Positions 1-9,815 of a stretch of DNA of 64,000 nucleotides are shown piece after piece. The stretch is from Parelaphostrongylus tenuis. Lineage: Eukaryota > Nematoda > Chromadorea > Rhabditida > Metastrongylidae. The translations under genes were made by a program, and so were the position numbers. Position 1 is the stretch's first letter. Each line of letters begins with the position of its first letter. The stretch spans positions 1-64,000 of the forward strand of contig JAHQIW010000366.1 of assembly GCA_019055375.1 (NCBI GenBank). Direction: 5' to 3'. A model generated the notes under the pieces. It was given only the letters and a program-made list of their open reading frames with translations. It did no database searches and was not told the DNA's origin.

Positions 1-551
1 GCGGACGCTCACGGAAAGTCCATAGACAGACTTCCCCTCCCCTTGCAATTCGAGCTAATGTCCCGAACATAAACCAGAGCAATAAATTGAGAGGTCTTGA
101 CTTCATTGGAAACAAATCGAGTCGAAAACAGCGCAATATTGCTGAAGCTTATGGTTTTCGAGAACAAAAAAAAACTATAGGCTTATATGGTCGTGATCAT
201 ATATAAACACTTTTCCAACATTATATGGTAAACGTCCAGTCACAAATGGATTTTGTGATCTTATTTTAATTTAGCACAATAGTGAAGGCGCACTACACAC
301 TACACTGTCAATCGAGTTTACTACCAGTCAATGCGCCAAAAAGCCATGACAGTGAATAGATCAGGCACTCCAAGACCTTCTCAAAAATATCCTTTCAAAT
401 TCTTAAGGCAAAAAGTTTGCGAAAGACAATCTCTACCTTCTACACGACAGATAATCAACAAGTACTAACATATTCAAGTGCGCATACCACTTTATGTCTC
501 TTCGATCACTGATGACGATTAAGAATGGAACTCTCAGCGCTGATCAATCCC

Positions 552-767
552 TCAGAGACGAACTTTGCATTCGACTTCATCAAGCATCGTCCAAGGTGAT
601 TTATTGCATATCTGACCTTCATAATCAGTCATGTTAGTCCACCGATATATACATTTAGAGCTGCAACCCTTCCAGACAAGTCCGATGCGAATTGCCGATT
701 CGGAAGCGAAAGAGTCACAGGGCGGCCCCATCACTGTGCCAAACGTGCCCCATCCGATCACAGACAT
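552..767 (-). CDS. Cys-containing peptide ORF, arm 1 copy, function unknown
   Basis: This 71-codon frame is the mirror copy of 2533-2748 in the other arm. It holds six cysteines and ends with a short segment reading GQICNKSPWTMLDEVEC. That segment aligns with minus-strand frames in part b of the blocks (near 16700, 47300 and 55900), which suggests a shared ancestral exon. The frame stays open upstream of the ATG, back to about 824, so the ATG may not be the real start. No domain was recognised. It could be an exon of a small secreted Cys-rich protein or a chance frame in a repeat. Confidence 0.35.
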   Translation of the reverse strand: MSVIGWGTFGTVMGPPCDSFASESAIRIGLVWKGCSSKCIYRWTNMTDYEGQICNKSPWTMLDEVECKVRL

Positions 768-1345
768 ATGTGATATGTTTGATACTACAATCGGCCTGCA
801 CTTCTTAGCGCGTAAGCAACGGTGACATTAACGTCGGGTAATGTCAAGGTTTCTACATGTGGAGGTCATAGAGAGACGAAAATGTGCACAATCATTTTAA
901 TATTCACAAAACGTTATCACTATATTTTATGGAGTCCCATTGATTATTCATATGCCACTGTTATGTATTTCTTCACAAAGTACACAAAAAGAGATGTTTT
1001 AGCCAATAAAGTGCTTATACAGAAATCCATTGTGTTTAATTATTTGTAAAATGGTTCTGAATAAGAAACTATATTTACGAGCATAAGATAATTTCTTATA
1101 GATAGCAGCAAATTAATATGAGCAGGACTTTTTGGATACACTTAAATACAGAATACCATTTATTACAGTGAAGTAATGGCTGAAGCTTCGATAGTATCGC
1201 TCTCTTCAGACAAATCAACGTGATCATTCGAGGCTCCAAAGAACGCGATATCATCAAAATGTCAGTCATTACTTCACAGTCTTTGGTAGCATTTTGTATC
1301 GAATTATAATCAATGTTTCTGCAGTAACAACCTCGCTCTTTTTCA

Positions 1346-1956
1346 TCAAAAACGACGTTTGAATCATTCTTTATGTGCCGATATCAATAAATATATCATA
1401 AATATCATCCAAAGTGTGAATCGTTTGCAATTAATCAATTTCTAGTTCAAATTTCTAATTTGTACAGCATAAAAAGCCACACCATAGTACTACTCAAATG
1501 GCGAAATTAAATATGCCGGAAAATATTCGAAAATGTCTTCTATATGATAATTCTAGAACGCGACCATCGTGTACAGTACGACTGTGCCAAGGTGTCTGGC
1601 TCTGGCTGTCAAGATGCTAGAGGTGGTCTCGATAGTCCAGCAACGTGGGACGTCAACCGTGTTAACCCAAGAAAGGACTGGATTGGCGAATGATTGATAG
1701 GCAGTGTTTATTTCTACCTTATATATCTCAAGAATCTTACCAGCGGTTATTTTAACAATAATCAATAAGAAATCATATTTTTTGACCGCCACTTGTGGTG
1801 TTATGCTGTTTCAATATACCCAATAATGAAGAGTGTTGTGCAAAAACGTTTGCGTCAGCCGGAATTCAAACCCAGAATGATTCAACGTCGCTCTTAATGA
1901 AAAAGAGCGAGGTTGTTAATGCAGAAATATTGAATATATTCAGCGTCGCTCTTGAT
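1346..1956. other. Spacer of the palindrome with a duplicated inner edge
   Basis: The spacer has no supported gene. At its right side (about 1874-1930) lies an extra diverged copy of the inner edge of the arm, so the motif GCGAGGTTGTTA occurs twice in tandem before the arm starts. At 1816-1886 the sequence matches the left arm of the tRNA-like hairpin at 29636-29842. Confidence 0.6.
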
Positions 1957-2532
1957 GAATAAGGGCGAGGTTGTTACTGCAGAAACATTGATTATAATTC
2001 GATACAAAATGCTACCAAGACTGTGAAGTAATGACTGACATTTTGATGATATCGCGTTCTTTGGAGCCTCGAATGATCACGTTGATTTGTCTGAAGAGAG
2101 CGATACTATCGAAGCTTCAGCCATTACTTCACTGTAATAAATGGTATTCTGTATTTAAGTGTATCCAAAAAGTCCTGCTCATATTAATTTGCTGCTATCT
2201 ATAAGAAATTATCTTATGCTCGTAAATATAGTTTCTTATTCAGAACCATTTTACAAATAATTAAACACAATGGATTTCTGTATAAGCACTTTATTGGCTA
2301 AAACATCTCTTTTTGTGTACTTTGTGAAGAAATACATAACAGTGGCATATGAATAATCAATGGGACTCCATAAAATATAGTGATAACGTTTTGTGAATAT
2401 TAAAATGATTGTGCACATTTTCGTCTCTCTATGACCTCCACATGTAGAAACCTTGACATTACCCGACGTTAATGTCACCGTTGCTTACGCGCTAAGAAGT
2501 GCAGGCCGATTGTAGTATCAAACATATCACAT

Positions 2533-2748
2533 ATGTCTGTGATCGGATGGGGCACGTTTGGCACAGTGATGGGGCCGCCCTGTGACTCTTTCGCTTCCGA
2601 ATCGGCAATTCGCATCGGACTTGTCTGGAAGGGTTGCAGCTCTAAATGTATATATCGGTGGACTAACATGACTGATTATGAAGGTCAGATATGCAATAAA
2701 TCACCTTGGACGATGCTTGATGAAGTCGAATGCAAAGTTCGTCTCTGA
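2533..2748 (+). CDS. Cys-containing peptide ORF, arm 2 copy, function unknown
   Basis: This is the identical partner of 552-767. The frame is open from about 2476, so an upstream exon boundary rather than the ATG could be the true start. It ends in TGA directly after a Cys-Lys-Val-Arg-Leu tail. The nucleotide similarity to the block b copies continues past the stop (the GATCAGCGCTGAGAG stretch), which argues for a duplicated genomic segment and not only a conserved protein. The function was not recognised. Confidence 0.35.
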   Translation: MSVIGWGTFGTVMGPPCDSFASESAIRIGLVWKGCSSKCIYRWTNMTDYEGQICNKSPWTMLDEVECKVRL

Positions 2749-3624
2749 GGGATTGATCAGCGCTGAGAGTTCCATTCTTAATCGTTCATCAGTGATCGAA
2801 GAGACATAAAGTGGTATGCGCACTTGAATATGTTAGTACTTGTTGATTATCTGTCGTGTAGAAGGTAGAGATTGTCTTTCGCAAACTTTTTGCCTTAAGA
2901 ATTTGAAAGGATATTTTTGAGAAGGTCTTGGAGTGCCTGATCTATTCACTGTCATGGCTTTTTGGCGCATTGACTGGTAGTAAACTCGATTGACAGTGTA
3001 GTGTGTAGTGCGCCTTCACTATTGTGCTAAATTAAAATAAGATCACAAAATCCATTTGTGACTGGACGTTTACCATATAATGTTGGAAAAGTGTTTATAT
3101 ATGATCACGACCATATAAGCCTATAGTTTTTTTTTGTTCTCGAAAACCATAAGCTTCAGCAATATTGCGCTGTTTCGACTCGATTTGTTTTCCAATGAAG
3201 TTCAAGACCTCTCAATTTATTGCTCTGGTTTATGTTCGGGACATTAGCTCGAATTGCAAGGTACACAGTAGTTAACATTGGAGTTCTACCGAAAGGATTC
3301 TTTGTGCAGATTGTCGCCTGGAATAATGTGGTTTATGTTGTCTCTTCGTATACTCGTTACGAATTTCGAAGTTGATAGGGCTGCAAGGTTGAAAAGTAGC
3401 AGTTGTGGTTCGATATACGAAAAATCTGATATTAAATCTCATATTCGGTTATAATAGTGATCAGTGAACTACAGGGATGCCTAATATTAGCCTTGTCTAA
3501 CTGATGAAAATGGGTAACGAACAGTGCAATTGACTGTTTTGTCTAAGCTGACAATGTAATCGAGCCTTTCATGAGGCCTGTTATGGGCAGTCATATAGTG
3601 CAAGGCACGTGTTTCGACCTTCCA

Positions 3625-4455
3625 GCCTCTAACTGATGAGTGATCACCTGTATCACCTGCATCACCTGTCGTCCCGTTGATCGTCAAGTGACTCGAGCGG
3701 GTACCAGCAACACTTCCATTTTTCCCTGTCGCGTGCAAGAGTAGCCCAATGGGTCCTCCTCGCTCTAGGGATTCGCTGAGCATCATATCTTTTTCCTATC
3801 GCTTTCGTGAAGAAATCCGACCAACGGGCCGGTGATCTTCCTCTGAAGCGCTTGACGTCCCGAGACATCCACTCGGTAACGGCTCTCGTCCATCGGATGT
3901 CGTTGAAGCGCATCACGTGTCTGGCCCACCTTATTTTCGATATCCTGGCGTGTAGAACGGCGTCTCTGATTTTCGATCGTTGACGTAGGTCGGAAGTTCG
4001 GATCCTTTGTCTCATTTGCCAAATACGAGATACTCCTAGCATCGACCTTTCGACTGCGCGTTCGATAACGCCAAGTGATCTTTCATCCTGCTCACGCAGC
4101 GATCAGGTTTCTGCTGCTTACATTAAGGCAGGGATAATTGTCGAGTCGAAAAGGTGGGCACGAAGTCGGATGTTCTTAGTCCTCTTCATTACATCTTCGA
4201 TGCTCTTAAACGTTCACCAAACCGCTCGTTTCCTCCTGCTCAACTGTGGAGCTAGGTCGTTTGTCATGTTGATTTCACGATCTAGATAGACGTAACTGGA
4301 GCATTCGGAGATTGTCGTTCCGTTGAGCGTGAATGCGGCATTCGAAACCCATCCGTTCTTTATGAACATCGTTTTCGTTAGAATTAGTTGCAGACCAATC
4401 TTTCCACAGGCGTTATCGAAATCGGTCAACAATCGTTCCGCTTGGCTGACGCTTG
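3625..4455 (-). mobile_element. RTE-clade non-LTR retrotransposon relic, 3' end (RT C-terminus and tail)
   Basis: Read on the minus strand from 4455, the frames first give the end of the reverse transcriptase region, with motifs LTDFDNACGKIGLQL and ISECSSYVYL followed by REINM. They then give the C-terminal region typical of RTE elements (SKIRWARHVMRF, a GR.P.RWSDFFTK motif, and a Trp-rich end that closes with DDQRDDR). A short run of GGTGAT-like units follows at about 3630-3665, as expected for an RTE 3' tail. Frames are broken between 4214 and 4042, and the FADD catalytic motif and endonuclease are absent, so this is a dead 5'-truncated copy. Confidence 0.88.
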
Positions 4456-5408
4456 AAAAATGCCAATAACAGTAACTGATGAGTGATAGTTTGTTTATTT
4501 CAAAGTCGACTTTTATTTTAATCTACGTTACCAGTTAATCACGTCATTTTTTTTATTAATTCCAAACTACGAAGTTATTACAGATAAATTTATTCCGTCA
4601 ACAGAACAGTCTTCGAGAATATAACGAAATTTTATAACAACGTTTCAAAAAAACTGTGGACTAGAAGCAATGTTTATATTGTTGATAAAGGCAACAAGCC
4701 ATCCCATCGGTTGAGAAATGGTTAAAAAATATTTCGGCTGACGTTTCGACTTCGTTTCGTTTTCTCTAGAGCCGATCAATCCAAACCTATGCACTGCAAT
4801 CGTCCGTCTTCGTCGTGGCCTTTGCCTTTGAACCAAAGCGGATCTTCTTCAAAGGAGCACCGCTCTGATAAAAACTCACGCGGCAGTGCTTCTCATATAC
4901 AGGAAGAGTGATAATGATAATGATTGTACATTGATAGTATTGAGACTGGCAGTGATAGTGATTGTCAGATTGCCAATGTTGACAGTGAAACGGTTCACAG
5001 ACTATTAACGTTGAGTGCTGGCAAGTAAAGTACCGACAGTTGTAGGATGATTTGTCTGTTGAGTAAGAAAATTTTGTCTGCTGACTATCACTCAGCCACT
5101 CTGCGGAAAGGAACTGCTTGGTGAGATCGAACTCGAACAACAACGAATATCTCACTAGGACGAACGAACATCGGCTTATATCGACTTCTCCTTTTTTTTT
5201 CTAATCAAGGTGGAATGCATTGAGTGGTAGTCTTACTCTATTATTCCTTTTGGACAAATCACTACTGGGCTCTTTACTAGATATTTTTGTGTCATAATGG
5301 GAGACTCTTCATCAGAAAATAATAAGGGTGTTACCTGGCAGTAAAAGAAATGGTAATATACCGAATTTCTATGTTGTTGTACACTCTTAAATCACTGTTT
5401 GTTGACAG
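4456..5408. other. Intergenic stretch, no supported gene
   Basis: The 122-codon minus frame at 4787-5155 is low-complexity (TGATAATGAT-type repeats at 4910-5000) and is not convincing as a gene. The stretch holds the hammerhead-like motif at 4734-4775, and its last bases form the intron and acceptor in front of the ran fragment. Confidence 0.5.
4734..4775 (-). other. Hammerhead-like motif, degenerate (Penelope-type)
   Basis: On the minus strand a 6-bp stem I (TCGGCT with AGCCGA) encloses CTAGAGA, a purine-rich stretch, and then GAAACGTC. The 3' core GAAAC-GTC fits the hammerhead consensus. The 5' core should be CTGANGA and is altered at two positions, and stem II is poor, so the motif is probably inactive. 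Minimal hammerheads with a very short stem III are known from Penelope-like elements and retrozymes. Confidence 0.35.
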
Positions 5409-5764
5409 GTTGATGCAGAAGATCGAAAGGTCAAGGCTAAGACCATTAAGTTCCATCGTGAGAAGAATATGCAGTACTACGACATATCAGAAATGTCCAA
5501 CTACAATTTGGAGAAGCCTTTTCTGTGGCTAGCGCGCAAGCTTTTGGGTGATCCCAACCTTGAGTTTGTTGCTACGCCAGCTTTGGCACCACCTGAGGTA
5601 CTGTTCTGTCTTAAAACATTTGTCTTATATTTCCTTTCCAGAGTGACAGGTGTCACGTATTTCATCTTTATTTCACGATGGATCCAACGATGATTGCCCA
5701 GTATGAGGACGATTTGGAGAATTCCGGTGATACAGAATCGCCGAATGATGACAACGATCTCTAA
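5409..5764 (+). pseudogene. ran-1: GTPase Ran, 3' fragment (last two exons)
   Basis: Exon 5409-5597 (63 codons, phase 0, after acceptor TTGTTGACAG) encodes the Ran segment from [16 protein letters not shown] through QYYDIS to [15 protein letters not shown] and PALAPPE. A 44-nt GT-AG intron (5598-5641) leads to exon 5642-5764, which carries [14 protein letters not shown] and the acidic tail ending DDNDL. Ran drives nuclear transport. Only about the last 90 of some 215 residues are here, and no P-loop or switch exons were found upstream. The guanine-binding SAK motif reads SEM. The in-frame acceptor adds 12 unusual residues before MDP, where Ran normally has two. It is therefore a gene fragment or pseudogene, or else the 3' end of a very divergent paralogue. 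Confidence 0.85.
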
Positions 5765-5841
5765 ATGCACACGAGTGAAGGTTCTTCACCAAATGATATT
5801 CAGACAGTTTCGAATTTTGAACGTTTCTGAATTGCTAATAT

Positions 5842-5847
5842 AATAAA
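5842..5847 (+). promoter_or_regulatory. Polyadenylation signal AATAAA downstream of ran fragment
   Basis: AATAAA lies about 80 nt after the ran stop codon. The position is right for the end of a nematode 3' UTR and suggests a genomic rather than a retroposed copy, in line with the retained intron. Confidence 0.5.
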
Positions 5848-6129
5848 TGTCAAACTCTGTGATATAGTAAATCGCAGTACGCGACATCACAGCAGCGGTT
5901 ATTTGCTAAGCTAGTCAAGTCCCTAAACTGACTATCCTTCGTCCTGCGTTTATCAAAATTAAGAAGTTGGAAATGAATATACGGATTATGCAGTTGAGCA
6001 TCAATGGCCCACTTGTAATATGTTTTGTATACGAGGTTGCTTCGATTTTTCAATCAGCTACGTCGGTGCGAAAGTGATGGCGGTTTTACCGTGGATTTCA
6101 TGATTGAATAATTATAATTAGGCTTGAAC

Positions 6130-6330
6130 ACATGTTTATCAATCGAAATGAGAATTATCAGAGTCGACACGCGGCGTCGTGGTCCAGTGCTTGTGACGCG
6201 TGTCAAGGCTCAGGCAGTCAACAAGAATGCCCTATGGGACACCGCCTCCAGGCTATCCTCGAGACTGCAAGGAAACATGCTAGACGAGTATTCTACGTAA
6301 TTCAAGAAAAAAAAAACCAAGTGAACATCT
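6130..6330 (+). repeat. SINE-family fragment (3' part)
   Basis: The segment from CAAGAATGCCCTATG to the A-rich end matches, in the opposite orientation, the SINE bodies at 23230-23440, 28355-28600 and 61440-61700. Shared features are CTCGAGACTGCAAGGA-like text, a GTATTCTACG core and an A-rich tail. Confidence 0.55.
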
Positions 6331-7255
6331 AGTGAAAACCTAGTGAATCTCCTCATGAATCATAGCATTAGGCGACTACCATTTTCATATTTTTTTGAGG
6401 GATGGAAAACATAGCTCATTTTCTGCTTTCAGAGTGCATGCTAGGTGATGCTGAATCCAGAAAATGATCAGGGTAGCCGCTAGGACAACCATTCGAGAAT
6501 AGAAATACTATCGAATATGGCTCGCAGGTAGCACTCTTCAGTTAAAGCAAATAATGCTCTCCACGGCCTGCTGTGTCTTGTAGGATACCACTCATAAGTA
6601 GATTGTTGGGGGAATAAAATTTCTTCTCGGATTTACAATATAAGCTTCTTTGTTTTCGCGCCGTTTTTAGAATAGAAACGGCTCGTGCTTATGTGAGAAA
6701 TGATCATATTTCCTGCTTTTCCACCATATTTTTTCAAACGCGCAGTGATTAGAGATGTTCTGCAGTCCACATTTGGTTGACTGTTTGATTACGCGTTTCA
6801 AGCTCACCATGTCTTTTGTCGTAAGGGCACTTCATTTACCTTGAAGTATTTTTGACACTTTTAAAACTACATCTACTCTCTGGTTTGCGGCGGTATGTAC
6901 AAGACATAACTTTTGTTTTGTTGCGCAATAGATCACTCCTGATTTTTCGCCATGTTCACTGCACATTTCACTGCTTTCTGATACCATCCGTAGAACTATG
7001 GGGTGACAAAGGATTAATAACTCTTTTTCGCGATTCTCTATATGATGTTGTGAAAGTCGGATTCAAAAGCACTTTTTTATGGAGTGACTTTTTAGAAGAA
7101 ACTTATATAGAATAGATGCAAACAATTTTGCAAAACTTTTGCATTACCTCCGCTCTTATCCATGGATTTATGTTTCGTGTCAAAAAGCAGTAATTTGTTA
7201 GACAACTGAGTGCTTTTCTTTGTATCTCTGTAGAAAAGTCTTCCATACAAATAAA
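6331..7255. other. No gene seen
   Basis: AT-rich intergenic sequence. The 87-codon frame at 6852-7115 shows no recognisable domain, splice context or second copy. Confidence 0.5.
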
Positions 7256-7276
7256 CACTAGAAAGACCGCAGTGAA

Positions 7277-7349
7277 CCGCCTTGATAGGGATCGAACTAT
7301 GAACCTAGTTTGCGGTTACCGACAGCACTGGCCACTCGGCACTACGGAC
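7277..7349 (-). repeat. tRNA-derived sequence (SINE head or tRNA relic)
   Basis: On the minus strand this 73-nt stretch has an A-box-like TAGTGCCGAGTGGCCAG and a B box reading AGTTCGATCCC, at tRNA-like spacing. The acceptor ends do not pair and the T stem is poor, so it is not a functional tRNA gene. Confidence 0.5.
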
Positions 7350-7379
7350 TGATGCTTGCCCCGCCCGGCGGCAAGCATG

Positions 7380-8540
7380 GCTAGCGCCGTGGGCATGTTG
7401 TGCCCAAAGTGTTAAATTAAAAGGCGCACTTATATACACTGATACTCGTGATTAGTCGAAAGTGAGTCAGAGGCTGCTGAGTCTTTAGAACTTACTTACA
7501 TTTGAGAGAGTTGAGTGATGCTTACCTCATACCAAAATTTTATACAAGGGAGCCGACATTTATTGTTCGGTCATGTATACAAGAACAGCTGCAGAATTAG
7601 GCAAGATCGAGCGTTTTGCGAGAATCTGAGGACTTACAAGCTAGATGGGGATAAATGAGTATTCGACGTCATTCGCTGCACATGAATTTTCATAGGGTAG
7701 TAAGCATTCGGAAGCTAAAATCTCTGGCTAAAGCCGAGCGTGGTCAGTTTTTGAAATAGACTTTTTTAAGTTTTTAGCACTCGACCTAAGAACGTGTCTT
7801 ACACCCTTTATGCGCTTTCGGTATTTATCAAGCATCCAATTCGCGACAAACACGAAAAGCATATGAACATCTAGCGAAAGTCTCGTAGTGCCTGAGTTAA
7901 TCGTTTTGTGTGGAATTTCTTTCAAAGCGGAGAAGAATGTCCTAGTTAAAACAAGTTGCACACCATATTCTTATCCGTTAGGGTATCGATCGATCAAACG
8001 CCCCAGCCTCTAAGTTTGTCGATAAATGTGCTCGCCGAATATGTGAAGCTCAATCCTATTTCCCCTTTCACACTGCAGTGAAAGGCCTTTAGATAATGAG
8101 CACAGCGTTGGACTTATTCATACTTACGTTATCGAATGATTACTATTAACCTAAATGAAGAGCCGTACCTGATGAGATGTAAAACACAAATATTTTTATT
8201 TCCTACAACACTACTCAAAAAACTTTTTCAAAAAGCAAACACATTTGTGAGTATTTCAAGACCTGCGATGTCAGAAGAGTACTTGCAGTCTAAGAAGAGA
8301 GTTTTCTTTAGCGAATTTATGCGAGATGAGAAAAAAAAATGATTGGTGGTTCGAAACATAATGTAATTTTGCATTTAACAGCGTTACAAAAGGGTATTTC
8401 AAAAACCTTCCATGTACGGCTTTAGTCAGCAATTTAAGCTTCTCATTCATTACTAATGCTTCCAACAATTCCCAAGACCGATGTCTAGTATCCTCGACAT
8501 GTTTCAGTGAATCCTAAATCTCTTCTTCGAACCAAACACG
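7380..8540. other. No gene seen
   Basis: Short frames at 7728-7961, 8136-8342 and 8271-8468 carry no recognisable motif. The stretch includes degenerate copies of the repeated module (GTTACAAAAGGG near 8383 and the inverted form near 7690) that makes up the block repeats. Confidence 0.45.
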
Positions 8541-8565
8541 AATAGTTACATTAATCTTTATTCAA

Positions 8566-8602
8566 CAGCTGACGTTTTGGCAAATCGCCTTCTTCAGAGC
8601 TG
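8566..8602 (-). other. Hammerhead-ribozyme-like motif
   Basis: Minus-strand order from 8602: CAGCT, CTGAAGA, AGGCGATTTGCCA, AAAC, GTC, AGCTG. This gives a perfect 5-bp stem I, a consensus 5' core (CTGANGA), a GGC/GCC stem II with a 5-nt loop, and a 3' core AAAAC-GTC where the consensus has GAAAC-GTC. Stem III is only about 2 bp, as in Penelope-type hammerheads, which are thought to act as dimers. The G-to-A change at the invariant core G should abolish cleavage. Confidence 0.45.
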
Positions 8603-9082
8603 GGAAAGCTCAGTTTTTTGCAGACCAATTAGTTAAACACCCCGTTACTTCTCTGGAAAAAATCATCAAATCTATATTTCAATCGCATCAAGCACAAAAT
8701 CAACTTTGGACATATTCACCGCTTTTTGTATGTGTTCCACTTGATAGTTTGAGTGGAGGTCACCGGAAGGTGATCACATAGGCTCGTAATGCACCCTATC
8801 TATCAAAACAACACTCTTATATACTGACTCATATCACCGGTGATTAAGAGGCATTCCTATCTGCGGTTAATAGCTGGATTGGTTTTGTCAGTCTAAAACG
8901 CTTTGAAAAACTTTCGCGCTGGTGTTTTATGTTCTTGCGCTAGGATGGTGACTTTGATATTAAAATTTATTCCGTAGTGTGTCTGTGCACCATGTGTGCC
9001 TAGCGGGGTGTTTCGTTTATTGTGACGCTTGTCAGCTAGGTGTTTTCTAGAGAACCATAGAGAATACATAGAGCCACAAAGG
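8603..9082. other. No gene seen; left flank of block copy 1
   Basis: No reading frame of note. Similarity to the other blocks begins at about 9083, inside a truncated FB1 element. Confidence 0.45.
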
Positions 9083-9542
9083 TTAATAGCTGAGTTAAAT
9101 ATAAAGGCAAGTCACAGTGACGACTTGCTAGTAAGACAATCGCTTGATCTACCGCGCGGCGCGACAGTGATTAACCGCATTATGCGTTAACTCCGCAGCA
9201 ATCATGGTTAATTCATTGGGAATTCTCTCACCGCATCGACAAAACTTCAAATAAATGCGCGTTATTCTGACGCAACAGAAAATTCTGTACGCGCTGACAT
9301 GCCTTGTGCTTCTAGCGTTTTATACTCGTGGTAAAAAATGAAGGCAAAATGCCACTGAGAAATAAAATTTTCTTGTGGGTGCTACAGCGTTATAAAAGTG
9401 TGTTTTGAAAAGCCGACAATGTGCAGTTTTAAGCAGAGATTTGAGATTTCCAATGACCACGAACACTCCTTTAGAAATTTCCTATTCAGAGAATGAGAAT
9501 GGCTCAAAAACTTGTCGCCGCTTGACATATAAGTACCAATTT
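9083..9542. mobile_element. FB1 foldback element, 5'-truncated copy
   Basis: Contains the FB1 centre (9083-9260) and the right inverted repeat ending ACATATAAGTACC. The left inverted repeat is missing, and the block similarity starts within the element. No coding capacity. Full copies are at 20571-21434, 39111-39973 and 58843-59692. Confidence 0.6.
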
Positions 9543-9569
9543 CCTTCCGCACTCAAGCATGTTTCGCTG

Positions 9570-9815
9570 GGCAGAGGTTTTCATTTAGACTTTCAATAAC
9601 CATTCGATAGAACAAATCTCAATGATCTTAGTGACAAGTTTGGTTTTTGAGAAGGACGTTTTATTGTGTTCTTACAGCTGAAAGATTATTAAGTTTCGCA
9701 CTCGGCCGTGACGACGAAGCAAAAAGTTTCTCTGAAGAACTAGACGTATGCTTAAAATTATTTGGATTTGCGATATCGAATAGATGTAAAAGCCTGAGGA
9801 AAAGCTGTATCTAGC
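9570..9815. repeat. FB3 short foldback repeat
   Basis: Two arms of about 100 nt, starting with CCATTCGATAG and ending with its partner near 9780, face each other across a short loop that begins at the TTCTTACAGCTG box. Equivalents are at 18500-18815, 37015-37335, 40005-40240 and 49030-49325. Confidence 0.55.

Larger units (their letters stand above)
41..3261. repeat. Large inverted repeat (palindrome), 1.3-kb arms
   Basis: Arm 1 (41-1345) is the reverse complement of arm 2 (1957-3261). I checked this by reading both ends, the middle and the inner edge. The differences I saw are single-base indels, mostly in short homopolymers (for example near 98, 114, 135 and 513), so the arms are close to identical, and the 64-, 71- and 75-codon reading frames in them are identical. 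The spacer of about 0.6 kb is not self-complementary. This could be a recent inverted duplication, a foldback element or an assembly artefact. A missed-adapter chimera is less likely because the spacer is unique. No transposase was seen. Confidence 0.93.

Noticed and set aside
822..1049. 75-codon ORF in the palindrome arm (also 2251-2478 minus)
   Set aside because: Identical in both arms only because the arms are identical; low-complexity Tyr/Phe-rich text with no motif.
3487..3786. 99-codon minus ORF
   Set aside because: An alternative frame over the 3' end and tail repeat of the RTE relic.
5469..5693. 74-codon ORF reading through the ran intron
   Set aside because: The first part is Ran in frame, but the frame runs into a clear GT-AG intron; the spliced model continues to the Ran acidic tail.
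7277..7349. Functional tRNA gene
   Set aside because: Boxes A and B are present but the acceptor ends do not pair and the T stem is broken.
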